Origin: CAYTZH01 sp964442285 | Lineage (GTDB): Bacteria; Myxococcota_A; UBA9160; JAFDET01 | Assembly: GCA_964442285.1 (NCBI GenBank) | Contig: CAYTZH010000038.1 | Location: 1-53,839 of the forward strand | Direction: 5' to 3' | DNA: 53,839 bases | Shown: positions 1 through 11,766 of the stretch, piece by piece | Numbering within the stretch: position 1 is the stretch's first letter | How the letters are laid out: every line of letters starts with the position of its first letter | The notes under the pieces: model-generated | Seen by the model: only the letters and a program-made list of their open reading frames with translations | Databases searched by the model: none | What the model was told of the DNA's origin: nothing | Made by a program: the position numbers and the translations under genes

Positions 1-172
1 CCAGCTCGCGGAGACGACGATGCATTCCGACACGCGGACGCTGCTCCAGGTCAGCGTCGAGGACGCGGTCGAGGCCGAGGAGGCCTTCACCACGCTGATG
101 GGCGACGACGTCGAGCCGCGCCGCGACTTCATCGCGCGCAACGCGCTCGACGTCCAGAACCTCGACATCTGA
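1..172 (+). CDS. gyrB: DNA gyrase subunit B, C-terminal end (partial)
   Basis: Only the last 56 codons are present; the reading frame enters at base 2 and stops with TGA at 170-172. The visible tail has the GyrB C-terminal pattern, including LMGDDVEPRR followed by a terminus ending in NLDI. In the GyrB family this is the end of the TOPRIM/tail region that contacts GyrA. The gene lies 22 bases upstream of gyrA on the same strand, the gyrBA pairing seen in many bacteria, which supports the call even though the ATPase and TOPRIM motifs are outside the window. Confidence 0.85.
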   Translation, partial: QLAETTMHSDTRTLLQVSVEDAVEAEEAFTTLMGDDVEPRRDFIARNALDVQNLDI

Positions 173-194
173 CCCCCCGCTACCGAGTGAGATA

Positions 195-2687
195 GTGGCC
201 GACGAGACCCCGGAGTCCACGCCGTCCGGCGAAGGCGCGCCGCCGCCGGGCACCCCTCCCAATCCCGTCGCGATCGAGGACGAGGTCCGCCGCTCGTTCC
301 TCGACTACTCGATGTCGGTGATCATCAGCCGCGCGCTGCCCGACGTGCGCGACGGGCTGAAGCCGGTGCAACGCCGCATCCTCTACGCCATGAATCAGGA
401 GGGTCTGCTCCCCACGCGGCCCTACTCCAAGTCCGCGGGCGTCGTGGGCGAGGTGCTCAAGCACTACCATCCCCACGGCGACGCGCCGGCCTACGACGCC
501 ATGGTGCGCATGGCCCAGGACTTCTCCCTGCGCTACCCGCTGGTGGACGGCCAGGGCAACTTCGGCTCCATCGACGGCGATCCGCCGGCGGCCTATCGCT
601 ACACCGAGGCGCGGCTCTCCCCGATCGCGGAGGAGATGCTCCGGGACATCGACCGGGAGACGGTCGACTTCCAGCCCAACTTCGACGGCGGGACCGAGGA
701 GCCGGTGGTGCTCCCGGCGCGCTTCCCGAACCTGCTGGCGAACGGCTCCACGGGCATCGCCGTGGGCATGGCCACCAACGTGCCGCCCCACAACCTGCGC
801 GAGCTGGTGGACGCCCTGGTGCTGGAGGCGCGCAATCCGGACTGCGACCTCGACGAGCTGCTGGAGAAGCTCCCCGGGCCGGACTTCCCCACCGGCGCGC
901 TGATCTGCGGGACCAGCGGCATCCGCCAGGCCTACGCCACCGGCCGCGGCCCGGTGACCGTGCGGGCCCGCGCGAGCTTCGAGGAGGGCAAGCGCAACAC
1001 GCGGATCGTCGTGACCGAGATCCCGTTCATGGTCAACAAGTCCACCCTCCAGGAGCGGATCGCCGAGCTGGTGCGCGAGGGGAAGATCGACGGCGTCACC
1101 GACCTGCGCGACGAGTCCAACCGCCAGGGCATGCGCATCGTGATCGAGCTGCGGGCCGACGCGCCCGAGGAGGTGATCCTCAACCAGCTCTACAAGATGA
1201 CGCCCCTGCAGACGACCTTCGGCGTCAACATGCTGGCCCTGGTCAGCGGCCGGCCGCGGCTGCTCTCCCTCAAGGAGGCCCTGCGCCACTTCGTCGATTT
1301 CCGGCGCGAGGTGGTGCACCGCCGGGCGGTCTACGACCTGCGCCAGGCCGAGGCCCGCGCCGAGCTCCTCGAGGGCTTCGAGACCGCCCTCGACAACCTC
1401 GACGCGGTGATCGCCCTGATCCGCGCCGCCGAGGACACGGCGACCGCGCGCCGGCAGCTCGTCGAGCGATTCGACCTCAACGAGCGCCAGGCCCAGGCCA
1501 TCCTCGACATGCGCCTGCGGGCGCTCACCGGCCTCGAGCGCCAGCGGGTGCGCGACGAGCTCGCGGAGCTGCGGGAGAAGATCGCGGACCTGAAGGACCT
1601 CCTGGCCACGCCCTCGCGGATCCTGGACGAAGTGGTCGCCGAGCTCGAGGAGATCCGCGAGAAGTACGGGGACGAGCGCCGCACCGAGATCACCGACGCG
1701 GTGGAGGGCCTCTCCACCGAGGACCTCATCGTCGAAGAGGACATGGTGGTCACCGTCTCCCACGCCGGCTACGTGAAGCGGACGCCGGTCACCCAGTACC
1801 GGGCCCAGCGCCGGGGCGGCAAGGGCGTGGCGGGCATGGGAACCCGCGAGGCCGACTTCGTCGAGCGCCTGTTCGTGGCGTCGACCCACGCCTACATCCT
1901 CTTCTTCACGAACAAGGGCCGGGTGCACTGGATCAAGGTCCACGAGCTGCCGCAGCTCGGCCGCGCCGCCCGGGGTCGGGCCCTGGCCAATGTGTTGCAG
2001 CTGCGGGACGGCGAGCGCGTGCAGGCCACCCTTCCCGTGCGCAGCTTCGAGGAGACCGGGGCCGACGAGCACGTGCTGCTGTGCACCCGGCGCGGCGTGG
2101 TCAAGAAGACCGCCCTCGACGCCTTCTCGAACCCGCGGCGTGGCGGGATCATCGCCATCAACCTCGCCGACGACGACGAGGTGATCGGCGCCGGCCGCAC
2201 CGACGGCGATCAGCAGGTGATCATCGCCAGCCGCAAGGGCAAGTCGATCCGCTTCGCCGAGGGCGAGGTGCGGGCCATGGGCCGCGTGGCCGCCGGCGTC
2301 CGCGGCATGAGCCTGGGCGACGACGACGAGGTCGTCGGGATGCAGATCCTCTCGCCCGGGGCCAACATCCTCACGGTGACGGTGCGCGGCTACGGCAAGC
2401 GCACGCCCCTCGAGGACTACCGCGTCCAGAAGCGCGGGGGCCAGGGCATCATCACCATCCGCACCACCGAGCGGAACGGCGAGGTGCTGGGCATCGCCCA
2501 GGTCACCGACGACGACGAGGTCATGCTCATCACGGACGGCGGCAAGGTGCTGCGCTGCCGCGTGCGGGGCATCTCGAGCATGGGTCGGGTGACCCAGGGC
2601 GTCCGGGTGATGGACCTGGCCGACGGCGAGAAGCTCGTGTCCATGGCCCGCATGGCCGAGGGCGACGAGGCCGACAACACCAACTAG
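195..2687 (+). CDS. gyrA: DNA gyrase subunit A
   Basis: The 830-residue protein is the breakage-reunion subunit of gyrase, which introduces negative supercoils with GyrB in the cytoplasm. The catalytic tyrosine is Y136 in AAYRYTEARL. The C-terminal beta-pinwheel carries the GyrA box QRRGGKG after residue 530, which separates GyrA from ParC. The start is taken as GTG at 195, giving a short Pro-rich N-terminal extension before the conserved VRRSFLDYSM. The quinolone-determining loop reads HGDAPAYD, so the positions matching E. coli S83 and A84 are Ala97 and Pro98, an unusual natural combination; D101 (E. coli D87) is kept. hemL follows after 9 bases. Confidence 0.98.
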   Translation: MADETPESTPSGEGAPPPGTPPNPVAIEDEVRRSFLDYSMSVIISRALPDVRDGLKPVQRRILYAMNQEGLLPTRPYSKSAGVVGEVLKHYHPHGDAPAYDAMVRMAQDFSLRYPLVDGQGNFGSIDGDPPAAYRYTEARLSPIAEEMLRDIDRETVDFQPNFDGGTEEPVVLPARFPNLLANGSTGIAVGMATNVPPHNLRELVDALVLEARNPDCDLDELLEKLPGPDFPTGALICGTSGIRQAYATGRGPVTVRARASFEEGKRNTRIVVTEIPFMVNKSTLQERIAELVREGKIDGVTDLRDESNRQGMRIVIELRADAPEEVILNQLYKMTPLQTTFGVNMLALVSGRPRLLSLKEALRHFVDFRREVVHRRAVYDLRQAEARAELLEGFETALDNLDAVIALIRAAEDTATARRQLVERFDLNERQAQAILDMRLRALTGLERQRVRDELAELREKIADLKDLLATPSRILDEVVAELEEIREKYGDERRTEITDAVEGLSTEDLIVEEDMVVTVSHAGYVKRTPVTQYRAQRRGGKGVAGMGTREADFVERLFVASTHAYILFFTNKGRVHWIKVHELPQLGRAARGRALANVLQLRDGERVQATLPVRSFEETGADEHVLLCTRRGVVKKTALDAFSNPRRGGIIAINLADDDEVIGAGRTDGDQQVIIASRKGKSIRFAEGEVRAMGRVAAGVRGMSLGDDDEVVGMQILSPGANILTVTVRGYGKRTPLEDYRVQKRGGQGIITIRTTERNGEVLGIAQVTDDDEVMLITDGGKVLRCRVRGISSMGRVTQGVRVMDLADGEKLVSMARMAEGDEADNTN

Positions 2688-2696
2688 GCTGCAGGC

Positions 2697-3992
<1,296 letters not shown>

Positions 3993-4043
3993 GGGGCGTG
4001 GGGCCGTCGGCTATCGTGCGCGCCGAATTCCGGCTCCCCCGCG

Positions 4044-4337
4044 ATGAGCCCCCAGCCCGAGCCCGACGAGCCCCGCACCGGACCTTCGCGCGAGGCGCCG
4101 CGAAGCGGGGTGCAGCGCATGGGTCGCGCGTACCAGGGTGCGTTCGAGGCGGTGATCGCCGTGGCGGTGGGTGGGGTGGCAGGTGGCGTGGCTGACCGCT
4201 ACTTCGACACCGCGCCGGTCCTGCTCATGCTCGGGGTCCTGGCCGGCTTCGGCGCCTTCGTGCTGCGCATGGTGCGTCTGATGAAGGAGCTGGCGCCGCC
4301 CCCCGGGCCCGGGCCGCCCCCGGGGGCCGGAAGCTGA
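4044..4337 (+). CDS. AtpZ/AtpI-family small membrane protein
   Basis: A 97-residue protein with a polar Pro-rich N-terminus, two hydrophobic segments (about residues 31-48 and 56-75) and a Pro/Gly-rich tail. This is the architecture of the AtpZ/AtpI accessory proteins encoded ahead of ATP synthase genes, which are linked to F0 assembly or cation supply. It is 18 bases upstream of a second membrane protein gene and three genes upstream of atpE. Homology is inferred mainly from size, the Gly-rich first helix (AVAVGGVAGG) and position. The start is the only ATG that gives this layout. Confidence 0.75.
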   Translation: MSPQPEPDEPRTGPSREAPRSGVQRMGRAYQGAFEAVIAVAVGGVAGGVADRYFDTAPVLLMLGVLAGFGAFVLRMVRLMKELAPPPGPGPPPGAGS

Positions 4338-4355
4338 GAGGTCGAGGAGCGAGCC

Positions 4356-4838
4356 TTGGACAGGGCGAGCAGCGCACTGGATTTCGACGCGGCGGAGCGG
4401 GTCAACCTGACGATCGCCGGCGGCGCCATCGCCACCGCGGCGGCCCTGACCTCGCCCCTGTTCACCGCGAGCCTGGCGCTCGGCGCCGTGCTCGAGGTGG
4501 TGAACTACCGGGTCCTGCGCCGGGCGACCGAAGCCTTCTTCCGGGGGCAGCTCGCCGGCGGCGGGGCCTGGGCCGGCGGCTTCGGCGTCCGCTACGGCCT
4601 GCTGGCCGTGGTGGTCACCATCGCGGTCGCGGCGGGAGCCCACCCCGTCGGGCTCATCATCGGGCTCTCGACCATGGTCCCGGCCGTGGTGATCGCGGCC
4701 CTGCGCACGACGCCGCCGATCTGCGAGAGCAGCGTGCCCGTGCCCCCGCCCGACGATCCGAGCTGGGACGACTGGAACCCGTGGCTGGCGCGGGAGCGCA
4801 GCCCCGAACCGCGAGACGAGGAAGGGGACGACTGGTGA
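4356..4838 (+). CDS. ATP synthase subunit I-like membrane protein
   Basis: A 160-residue protein begun from TTG at 4356, chosen because GAGGAGCGA lies just upstream. It has about four hydrophobic segments between residues 17 and 115 and an acidic, Trp-rich cytosolic tail (DDPSWDDWNPW). Position between the atpZ-like gene and atpB is that of subunit I (AtpI), a protein assisting F0 c-ring assembly in some bacteria. Its TGA stop overlaps the GTG of atpB (GTGA at 4835-4838), suggesting translational coupling. Sequence alone does not prove AtpI identity. Confidence 0.65.
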   Translation: MDRASSALDFDAAERVNLTIAGGAIATAAALTSPLFTASLALGAVLEVVNYRVLRRATEAFFRGQLAGGGAWAGGFGVRYGLLAVVVTIAVAAGAHPVGLIIGLSTMVPAVVIAALRTTPPICESSVPVPPPDDPSWDDWNPWLARERSPEPRDEEGDDW

Positions 4839-5533
4839 CGATCTACTCCCCCCTGGAGCACGCCCTGGGCATCCCGGCGGTGGTGCAGGCCGCCCTGCTG
4901 GCGGCCGCCCTGCTCGTCGCCGCGGGCCTGGTGGTCCGGCGGCAGCTGGCTGTGGCGAACGGGGGCGTGATCCCCGACGAGGGCTTCACCCTCCGCAACG
5001 CCCTCGAGATCGTGGTGGAGTTCCTGGCGAACCTCGCCCGCGAGAACATCGGCGAGGACTGGCGCCGCTGGTTCCCGCTGATCGCCACCATCTTCGTGTT
5101 CATCCTGGTCTCCAACCTGATGGGGCTGGTGCCGGGGGTCGAGGGGGCGACCAGCAGCGTGAACACCACGGCGGCCTGGGCGCTGATCTCGGTGGCGGTG
5201 TCGGAGTACGCGGGGATCCGCAAGCACGGCGCCAGCTACGTCCAGCACTTCATCGGTCCCGGGTTCGGGAAGCATCACATCCCGTTCCTGGCCCCGATCT
5301 TCGTGCCCCTGGAGCTGATCGGTCACGTGGCCCGGGTGGTGACCCTGGCCATCCGGCTGCTTGCGAACATGTTCGCAGACCACACCATCGTCATCGTGAT
5401 GCTCGGCCTGGTGCCCTTCCTGGTGCCCGCCTTCTTCCTCGGGCTCGGCACCATCGTCGCCGTGCTCCAGGCCTTCGTGTTCGCCCTGCTCACCATGGTC
5501 TACATCGGTCTGGCCGTCGAGGACGCCCACTAG
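4835..5533 (+). CDS. atpB: F0F1 ATP synthase subunit a
   Basis: A 232-residue integral membrane protein forming the ion half-channels of F0 against the c-ring. The essential arginine is R174 in LAIRLLANMFADH. Other family marks are the segment FVFILVSNLMGLVPG and a C-terminal helix ending in TMVYIGLAVEDAH. The start is GTG at 4835, with GAGGAAGGGG upstream; it overlaps the previous stop by four bases. An in-frame extension back to 4781 exists but lies inside the upstream gene and is hydrophilic, so it is not used. The gene is followed 46 bases later by atpE. Confidence 0.95.
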   Translation: MTIYSPLEHALGIPAVVQAALLAAALLVAAGLVVRRQLAVANGGVIPDEGFTLRNALEIVVEFLANLARENIGEDWRRWFPLIATIFVFILVSNLMGLVPGVEGATSSVNTTAAWALISVAVSEYAGIRKHGASYVQHFIGPGFGKHHIPFLAPIFVPLELIGHVARVVTLAIRLLANMFADHTIVIVMLGLVPFLVPAFFLGLGTIVAVLQAFVFALLTMVYIGLAVEDAH

Positions 5534-5579
5534 GCGGCTGGCGGCCGGGCCCGGACCCAACCAACCCAAGGAGACTGAA

Positions 5580-5894
5580 ATGCGGTTCGCGAAGCTGTTC
5601 GTCCTGTCCCTCGTGGGCACCCTCCTCCCCACGGTCGCCCTGGCGGCCGATCCGGCCTCGGGGGGCGACTCCACCTGGGGCTACGCCCTCGGCGCGGGGA
5701 TCGCCATCGGTCTCGCCGCGCTGGGCTGCGGCATCGGCCAGGGCCTGACCGCCAGCAACACCACGGCCGGCATCGCCCGGAACCCCGGTGCGGCGGGCGC
5801 GATGAACACGCCCTTCATCCTCGGGATGGTGCTGATCGAGTCGATCGCAATCTACGGGCTGCTGATCGGTCTGCTCCTCGTCTTCAAGTTCTAG
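5580..5894 (+). CDS. atpE: F0F1 ATP synthase subunit c
   Basis: A 104-residue c-subunit with an extra N-terminal hydrophobic leader resembling a signal peptide (to about residue 23, ending VALAADP), followed by the usual two-helix hairpin with the polar loop IARNPGAAGAM. The ion-binding carboxylate is E87. Residues Q54, E87, S88 and Y92 have the same spacing as the Na+ ligands of the Ilyobacter-type c-ring (Q32, E65, S66, Y70), but the next residue is Ile rather than Thr. Related H+-dependent rings share parts of this set, so the coupling ion is undecided. A good AGGAG lies upstream of ATG. No b, delta or F1 genes follow, so the ATP synthase operon is split. Confidence 0.95.
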   Translation: MRFAKLFVLSLVGTLLPTVALAADPASGGDSTWGYALGAGIAIGLAALGCGIGQGLTASNTTAGIARNPGAAGAMNTPFILGMVLIESIAIYGLLIGLLLVFKF

Positions 5895-5916
5895 GAGCGC
5901 AGAATCCCGGAAGAGA

Positions 5917-5989
5917 CGCCGGGCGGAAGCTCGACGTGGGCCTCACCCCGTTGAACAACCCACGCCGAAACCCGTGCTTCCGCCCGGCG
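5917..5989 (+). terminator. long nested inverted repeat downstream of atpE
   Basis: A perfect 14-base inverted repeat pairs 5917-5930 with 5976-5989 (CGCCGGGCGGAAGC and its complement). Inside it, CGTGGG at 5935-5940 pairs with CCCACG at 5959-5964. The result would be a two-tier hairpin of 73 bases starting 22 bases after the atpE stop. There is no U-tract, so it may be a transcript-end stabiliser, a Rho-associated barrier or a structured RNA rather than a classical intrinsic terminator. Confidence 0.6.
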
Positions 5990-6174
5990 CCCCGGAACCC
6001 GCGAGCCCCCGGTCCCGATAGAGGGGCGTTGCGGGCGGGCGCCCGAAGGCGCTTGTCCCGAGCAGAGAGCAACCCTCGTGCCGACCAGTGGTACCCTCGC
6101 CTGCGGGAAATCACCCGGCGCTGCGGGGGGTTGAGACCCCTCGCTTGCGCCGCTCCCAGCGGGGGTGCACCCGG
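5990..6174. other. intergenic region upstream of tmk
   Basis: No convincing gene is seen. A small hairpin, GGGGT at 6127-6131 with ACCCC at 6136-6140 around a four-base loop, lies about 35 bases before tmk. In-frame codons upstream of the tmk ATG are open back to 6088 but encode no conserved tmk sequence. I looked for a tRNA T-arm and CCA end and found none. Confidence 0.4.
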
Positions 6175-6792
6175 ATGCCCACCGGAGCCGAGAAGCGCGG
6201 TTCGCTGATCGCCATCGAGGGGATCGACGGCGCGGGAAAGTCCACCCAGGCCCGGCGCCTGGCCGCCTGGCTGGAAGCCCGCGGCCACGCGGTGCGACTC
6301 ACTCGCGAGCCCACCGACGGCCCCGTCGGGGCCCGCATCCGCGCACACGCCCGGACGGGCCGACGCTTCTCGCCCGCGGAGGAGCTGGCGCTGTTCACCG
6401 AGGACCGCGCCGAGCACGTGCGCGAGCTCATCGGGCCCGCCCTCGAGGCCGGCGAGGTCGTGGTGACCGACCGCTACTTCCTCTCCACGGTGGCCTACCA
6501 GGGCGCTCGCGGGCTCGACTGGCGGAGCCTGCTGGCCGAGAGCGAGCGCCGCTTCCCCCTGCCCGACCTGGCGCTGCTGCTGGTGATCGACCCGGAGCCC
6601 GGCCTGCGCCGGGTGGACGGACGCAGCCCGCGGGAGCCGGGCTTCGAGGAGGCCGCCTACCTCGCGCAGGTCGCCGCGATCTTCGCCGCGATCGACCGGC
6701 CCTACGTGGTGCGGGTCGACGCCGCCGGCGCGGAGAAGCAGGTCTTCGAGGGCGTCGCCGACGCGGTGGCTGCGCGGATCGGAGAGGTCTGA
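6175..6792 (+). CDS. tmk: thymidylate kinase
   Basis: A 205-residue P-loop kinase that phosphorylates dTMP to dTDP. The P-loop is GIDGAGKST near the N-terminus, followed by the family pattern TREPTDGPVGARIR and the DRYFLSTVAYQG segment with the DR(Y/F) motif and base-binding residues. A shortened LID region (DGRSPREPGFEE) has Arg residues. The ATG at 6175 is chosen because it places the P-loop about 18 residues from the N-terminus, as usual. dusB begins two bases after the stop, so both are likely in one transcript. Confidence 0.95.
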   Translation: MPTGAEKRGSLIAIEGIDGAGKSTQARRLAAWLEARGHAVRLTREPTDGPVGARIRAHARTGRRFSPAEELALFTEDRAEHVRELIGPALEAGEVVVTDRYFLSTVAYQGARGLDWRSLLAESERRFPLPDLALLLVIDPEPGLRRVDGRSPREPGFEEAAYLAQVAAIFAAIDRPYVVRVDAAGAEKQVFEGVADAVAARIGEV

Positions 6793-6793
6793 G

Positions 6794-7948
6794 GTGGAGC
6801 GCCGCCCGGCCGCCCCCGGCGAGTTCGCCCCGCTCCGGCTGGGCCCGCTGCGGGTCGATCCGCCGGTGGTGCTGGCGCCCATGGCCGGCATCACCAATCC
6901 GCCCTTCCGGACCCTGTGTCGCGGCTTCGGCGCCGGGCTCTACGTCTCGGAGATGATCGCGGCCCGGGCCCTGGTGGAGGGCAACGAGAAGACCCTGCGC
7001 CTGGCGGGCTTCGACCCGGCCGAGGCGCCCCGCAGCCTCCAGCTCTACGGCGTCGACGCCCACTACACCGGCGAGGCCGTGCGCTGGCTGGTGGCCGAGG
7101 GCTGGGTGGACCACGTGGACCTGAACTTCGGCTGTCCCGTGCGCAAGGTGACCCGCCGGGGTGGCGGCGCCGCCATCCCCCTCAAGCCGAACCTGCTGCG
7201 CGACATCGTCCGCGCCGCCGTGGGCGCCGCCGGCGCGGTGCCCGTCACGATCAAGTTCCGCATCGGCATCGACGACCACCTGCCCACCTTCCTGGACGCC
7301 GGCCGCATCGGCCAGGAGGAGGGCTGCGCCGCGGTGGCGCTCCACGCCCGCACCGCCGCCCAGCTCTATGCCGGCGAGGCCCGCTGGGTCGCCATCGGCG
7401 AGCTCAAGGCGGCGGTCACGCGCATCCCGGTGCTCGGCAACGGCGACATCTGGGAGGCCTGGGACGCGCTGCGCATGATGCGCGAGACGGGCTGCGACGG
7501 CGTCGTCGTGGGCCGCGGCTGCCTCGGGCGCCCCTGGCTCTTCCGCGACCTGGCCGACGTCTTCGCGGGCCGGATGCCGGCCGATCCGCCGCGCTTCGGC
7601 GCGGTGGCCCGGGTGATGGTCGACCACTGCCGCCGCCTCGTGGCGTGGATGGGTCCGCGCCGGGGCAGCCACGACTTCCGCAAGCACGCCACCTGGTACA
7701 CCAAGGGCTTTCCCCACAGCGCGCGCCTGCGCGACGACCTGATCCGCATCGAGAGCGTGGCCGAGCTCGAGGCCATCCTGGCCCGCGTCGACCCCGAGGA
7801 GCCCTTCCCGCGCTCGGCCCTGCGCCTGCCCCGGGGCAAGCGCGGCGGCCGCCAGAAGGTCGTCCTGCCCGAGGGCTACCTGGACGACCTCGCCGACGCC
7901 TCGCCCCCGGCCGCGGAGCTGGCCCAGGAGGCGGTCTCGGGGGGGTAG
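6794..7948 (+). CDS. dus: tRNA-dihydrouridine synthase, DusB-like
   Basis: A 384-residue FMN-dependent TIM-barrel enzyme that reduces uridine to dihydrouridine in tRNA. The opening LAPMAGITNPPFR is the FMN-binding signature. NFGCPVRKVTRRGGGAA carries the cysteine (C114) that acts as general acid in the family. HARTAAQLYAG and GNGDIWE match the barrel strands that bind phosphate and substrate. GTG at 6794 is the start that keeps the conserved barrel intact. The protein is longer than many DusB proteins because of a C-terminal helical extension after about residue 320. A subfamily switch to another Dus is possible. Confidence 0.92.
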   Translation: MERRPAAPGEFAPLRLGPLRVDPPVVLAPMAGITNPPFRTLCRGFGAGLYVSEMIAARALVEGNEKTLRLAGFDPAEAPRSLQLYGVDAHYTGEAVRWLVAEGWVDHVDLNFGCPVRKVTRRGGGAAIPLKPNLLRDIVRAAVGAAGAVPVTIKFRIGIDDHLPTFLDAGRIGQEEGCAAVALHARTAAQLYAGEARWVAIGELKAAVTRIPVLGNGDIWEAWDALRMMRETGCDGVVVGRGCLGRPWLFRDLADVFAGRMPADPPRFGAVARVMVDHCRRLVAWMGPRRGSHDFRKHATWYTKGFPHSARLRDDLIRIESVAELEAILARVDPEEPFPRSALRLPRGKRGGRQKVVLPEGYLDDLADASPPAAELAQEAVSGG

Positions 7949-7965
7949 ACGTTCCGTTCGAACCT

Positions 7966-7982
7966 CTCCGGTGTTTCCGGAG
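7966..7982 (+). terminator. short hairpin between dus and the OmpA-like gene
   Basis: CTCCGG at 7966-7971 pairs with CCGGAG at 7977-7982 around TGTTT. The palindrome GTTCGAAC lies just before it at 7956-7963. No U-tract follows, so termination is only a suggestion. A GTG at 7971 inside this hairpin could extend the next gene but has no good ribosome-binding site. Confidence 0.35.
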
Positions 7983-8036
7983 ACCCACCGTCCGACACGG
8001 ACCGACCCTCGGGTGGAGCCGGTTCCGGAGACGACG

Positions 8037-8944
8037 ATGGGCCAGACAGCCCGAAGCTGGTCGCGCTATCCGCGCGGATGGCCGATGCCCCGGGGTCGCG
8101 TGGTCGGCCAGATCTTCTTCGCCACCGCCAAGCACCACCTGGACGGCGAAGCTCGCAGGGCCCTCGGCGAGCTCGGCCGCGCCGTGGGTCGCGCGTCGGC
8201 GCGGCGTCGCGTGCAGTTCGCGGCGATCGGCCACGCGGACCACCGGGGCAGGCAACCCTACAACCGCGACCTCGGCGCCCGGCGCGCGGGCGCGGTGCTC
8301 GCCGAGCTCTACCGACGGGTCCCCGCCAGTGCGCTCTTCGACGGCTACTCCCTCTCGTGGCCGAGCCTCGACTCCCGGGGCGAGCAGTCTGCGGCGCAGG
8401 GGACCCGGGATCCAGACGAGCTCGCCCTGGACCGGAGGGTCGACCTCTACGACGTCTACGCGAGCCCCAAGCCCCCGCCGCCGGCGCCCGCGCCCAAGCT
8501 CGAGCGCGTCACCCTCTGGAAGTTTCGCTACACGACCCACGAGCCCCTCAGCTTCGACCCGAAGCCCGATCCCACCGGCGAGGGCGTCGAAGCCCTCGCG
8601 GAGCTCATCCTGGGCCCCGCGATCGATCGTGCGGTTCCTACCGACCGGGTGCTCACCCCCTCCCAGGCGATCGCCAAGGGGAGGCAGGTGAGCGCGGTCA
8701 CCGCGAAGCTCCCCCTCAGCGATCGCGTCAATCGCATCGTCGTCGAGATCGACTCGGAGACCCGGTTCAACAAGGGCACGCGCTTCGACCACCGCCATAC
8801 GACGCTGCGGCTCGTCTGGGGAAGTCCGCCGGCGAGATTCGTCCAGCTCCAGATCCGCTACCCGGGCGGGCGCCGGGTGACGACGCACCTCCCGCGGCCG
8901 CTGGTGGATCGGGATCCCCTTCTGAACCCCGTGGTAAAGCGGCG

Positions 8945-8948
<4 letters not shown>
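8037..8948 (+). CDS. protein with an N-terminal OmpA-like domain, no signal peptide
   Basis: A 303-residue protein from ATG 8037, preceded by GGAG at 8027-8030. Residues of about 20-110 resemble the OmpA/MotB peptidoglycan-binding fold: QIFFATAKHHLD, a helix, AAIGHADHRG, then YNRDLGARRAGAV, which matches the usual GHTD...YN..LS.RRA layout. There is no signal peptide, lipobox or membrane helix, which is odd for this fold. The C-terminal half (after a Pro-rich linker near residue 140) is unrecognised. Its TAG stop lies within the same CTAG as the uvrA stop on the other strand. It might belong to a contractile or secreted particle, but no such genes are adjacent. Confidence 0.65.
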
Positions 8949-11764
<2,816 letters not shown>

Positions 11765-11766
11765 GG

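Noticed and set aside
5895..6174. Possible tRNA or riboswitch in the atpE-tmk gap
   Set aside because: No T-arm consensus, cloverleaf or known riboswitch core was found; only the hairpins are reported.
5936..6208. Possible small gene after atpE
   Set aside because: It overlaps the inverted repeat and the tmk start, has no ribosome-binding site and no family pattern.
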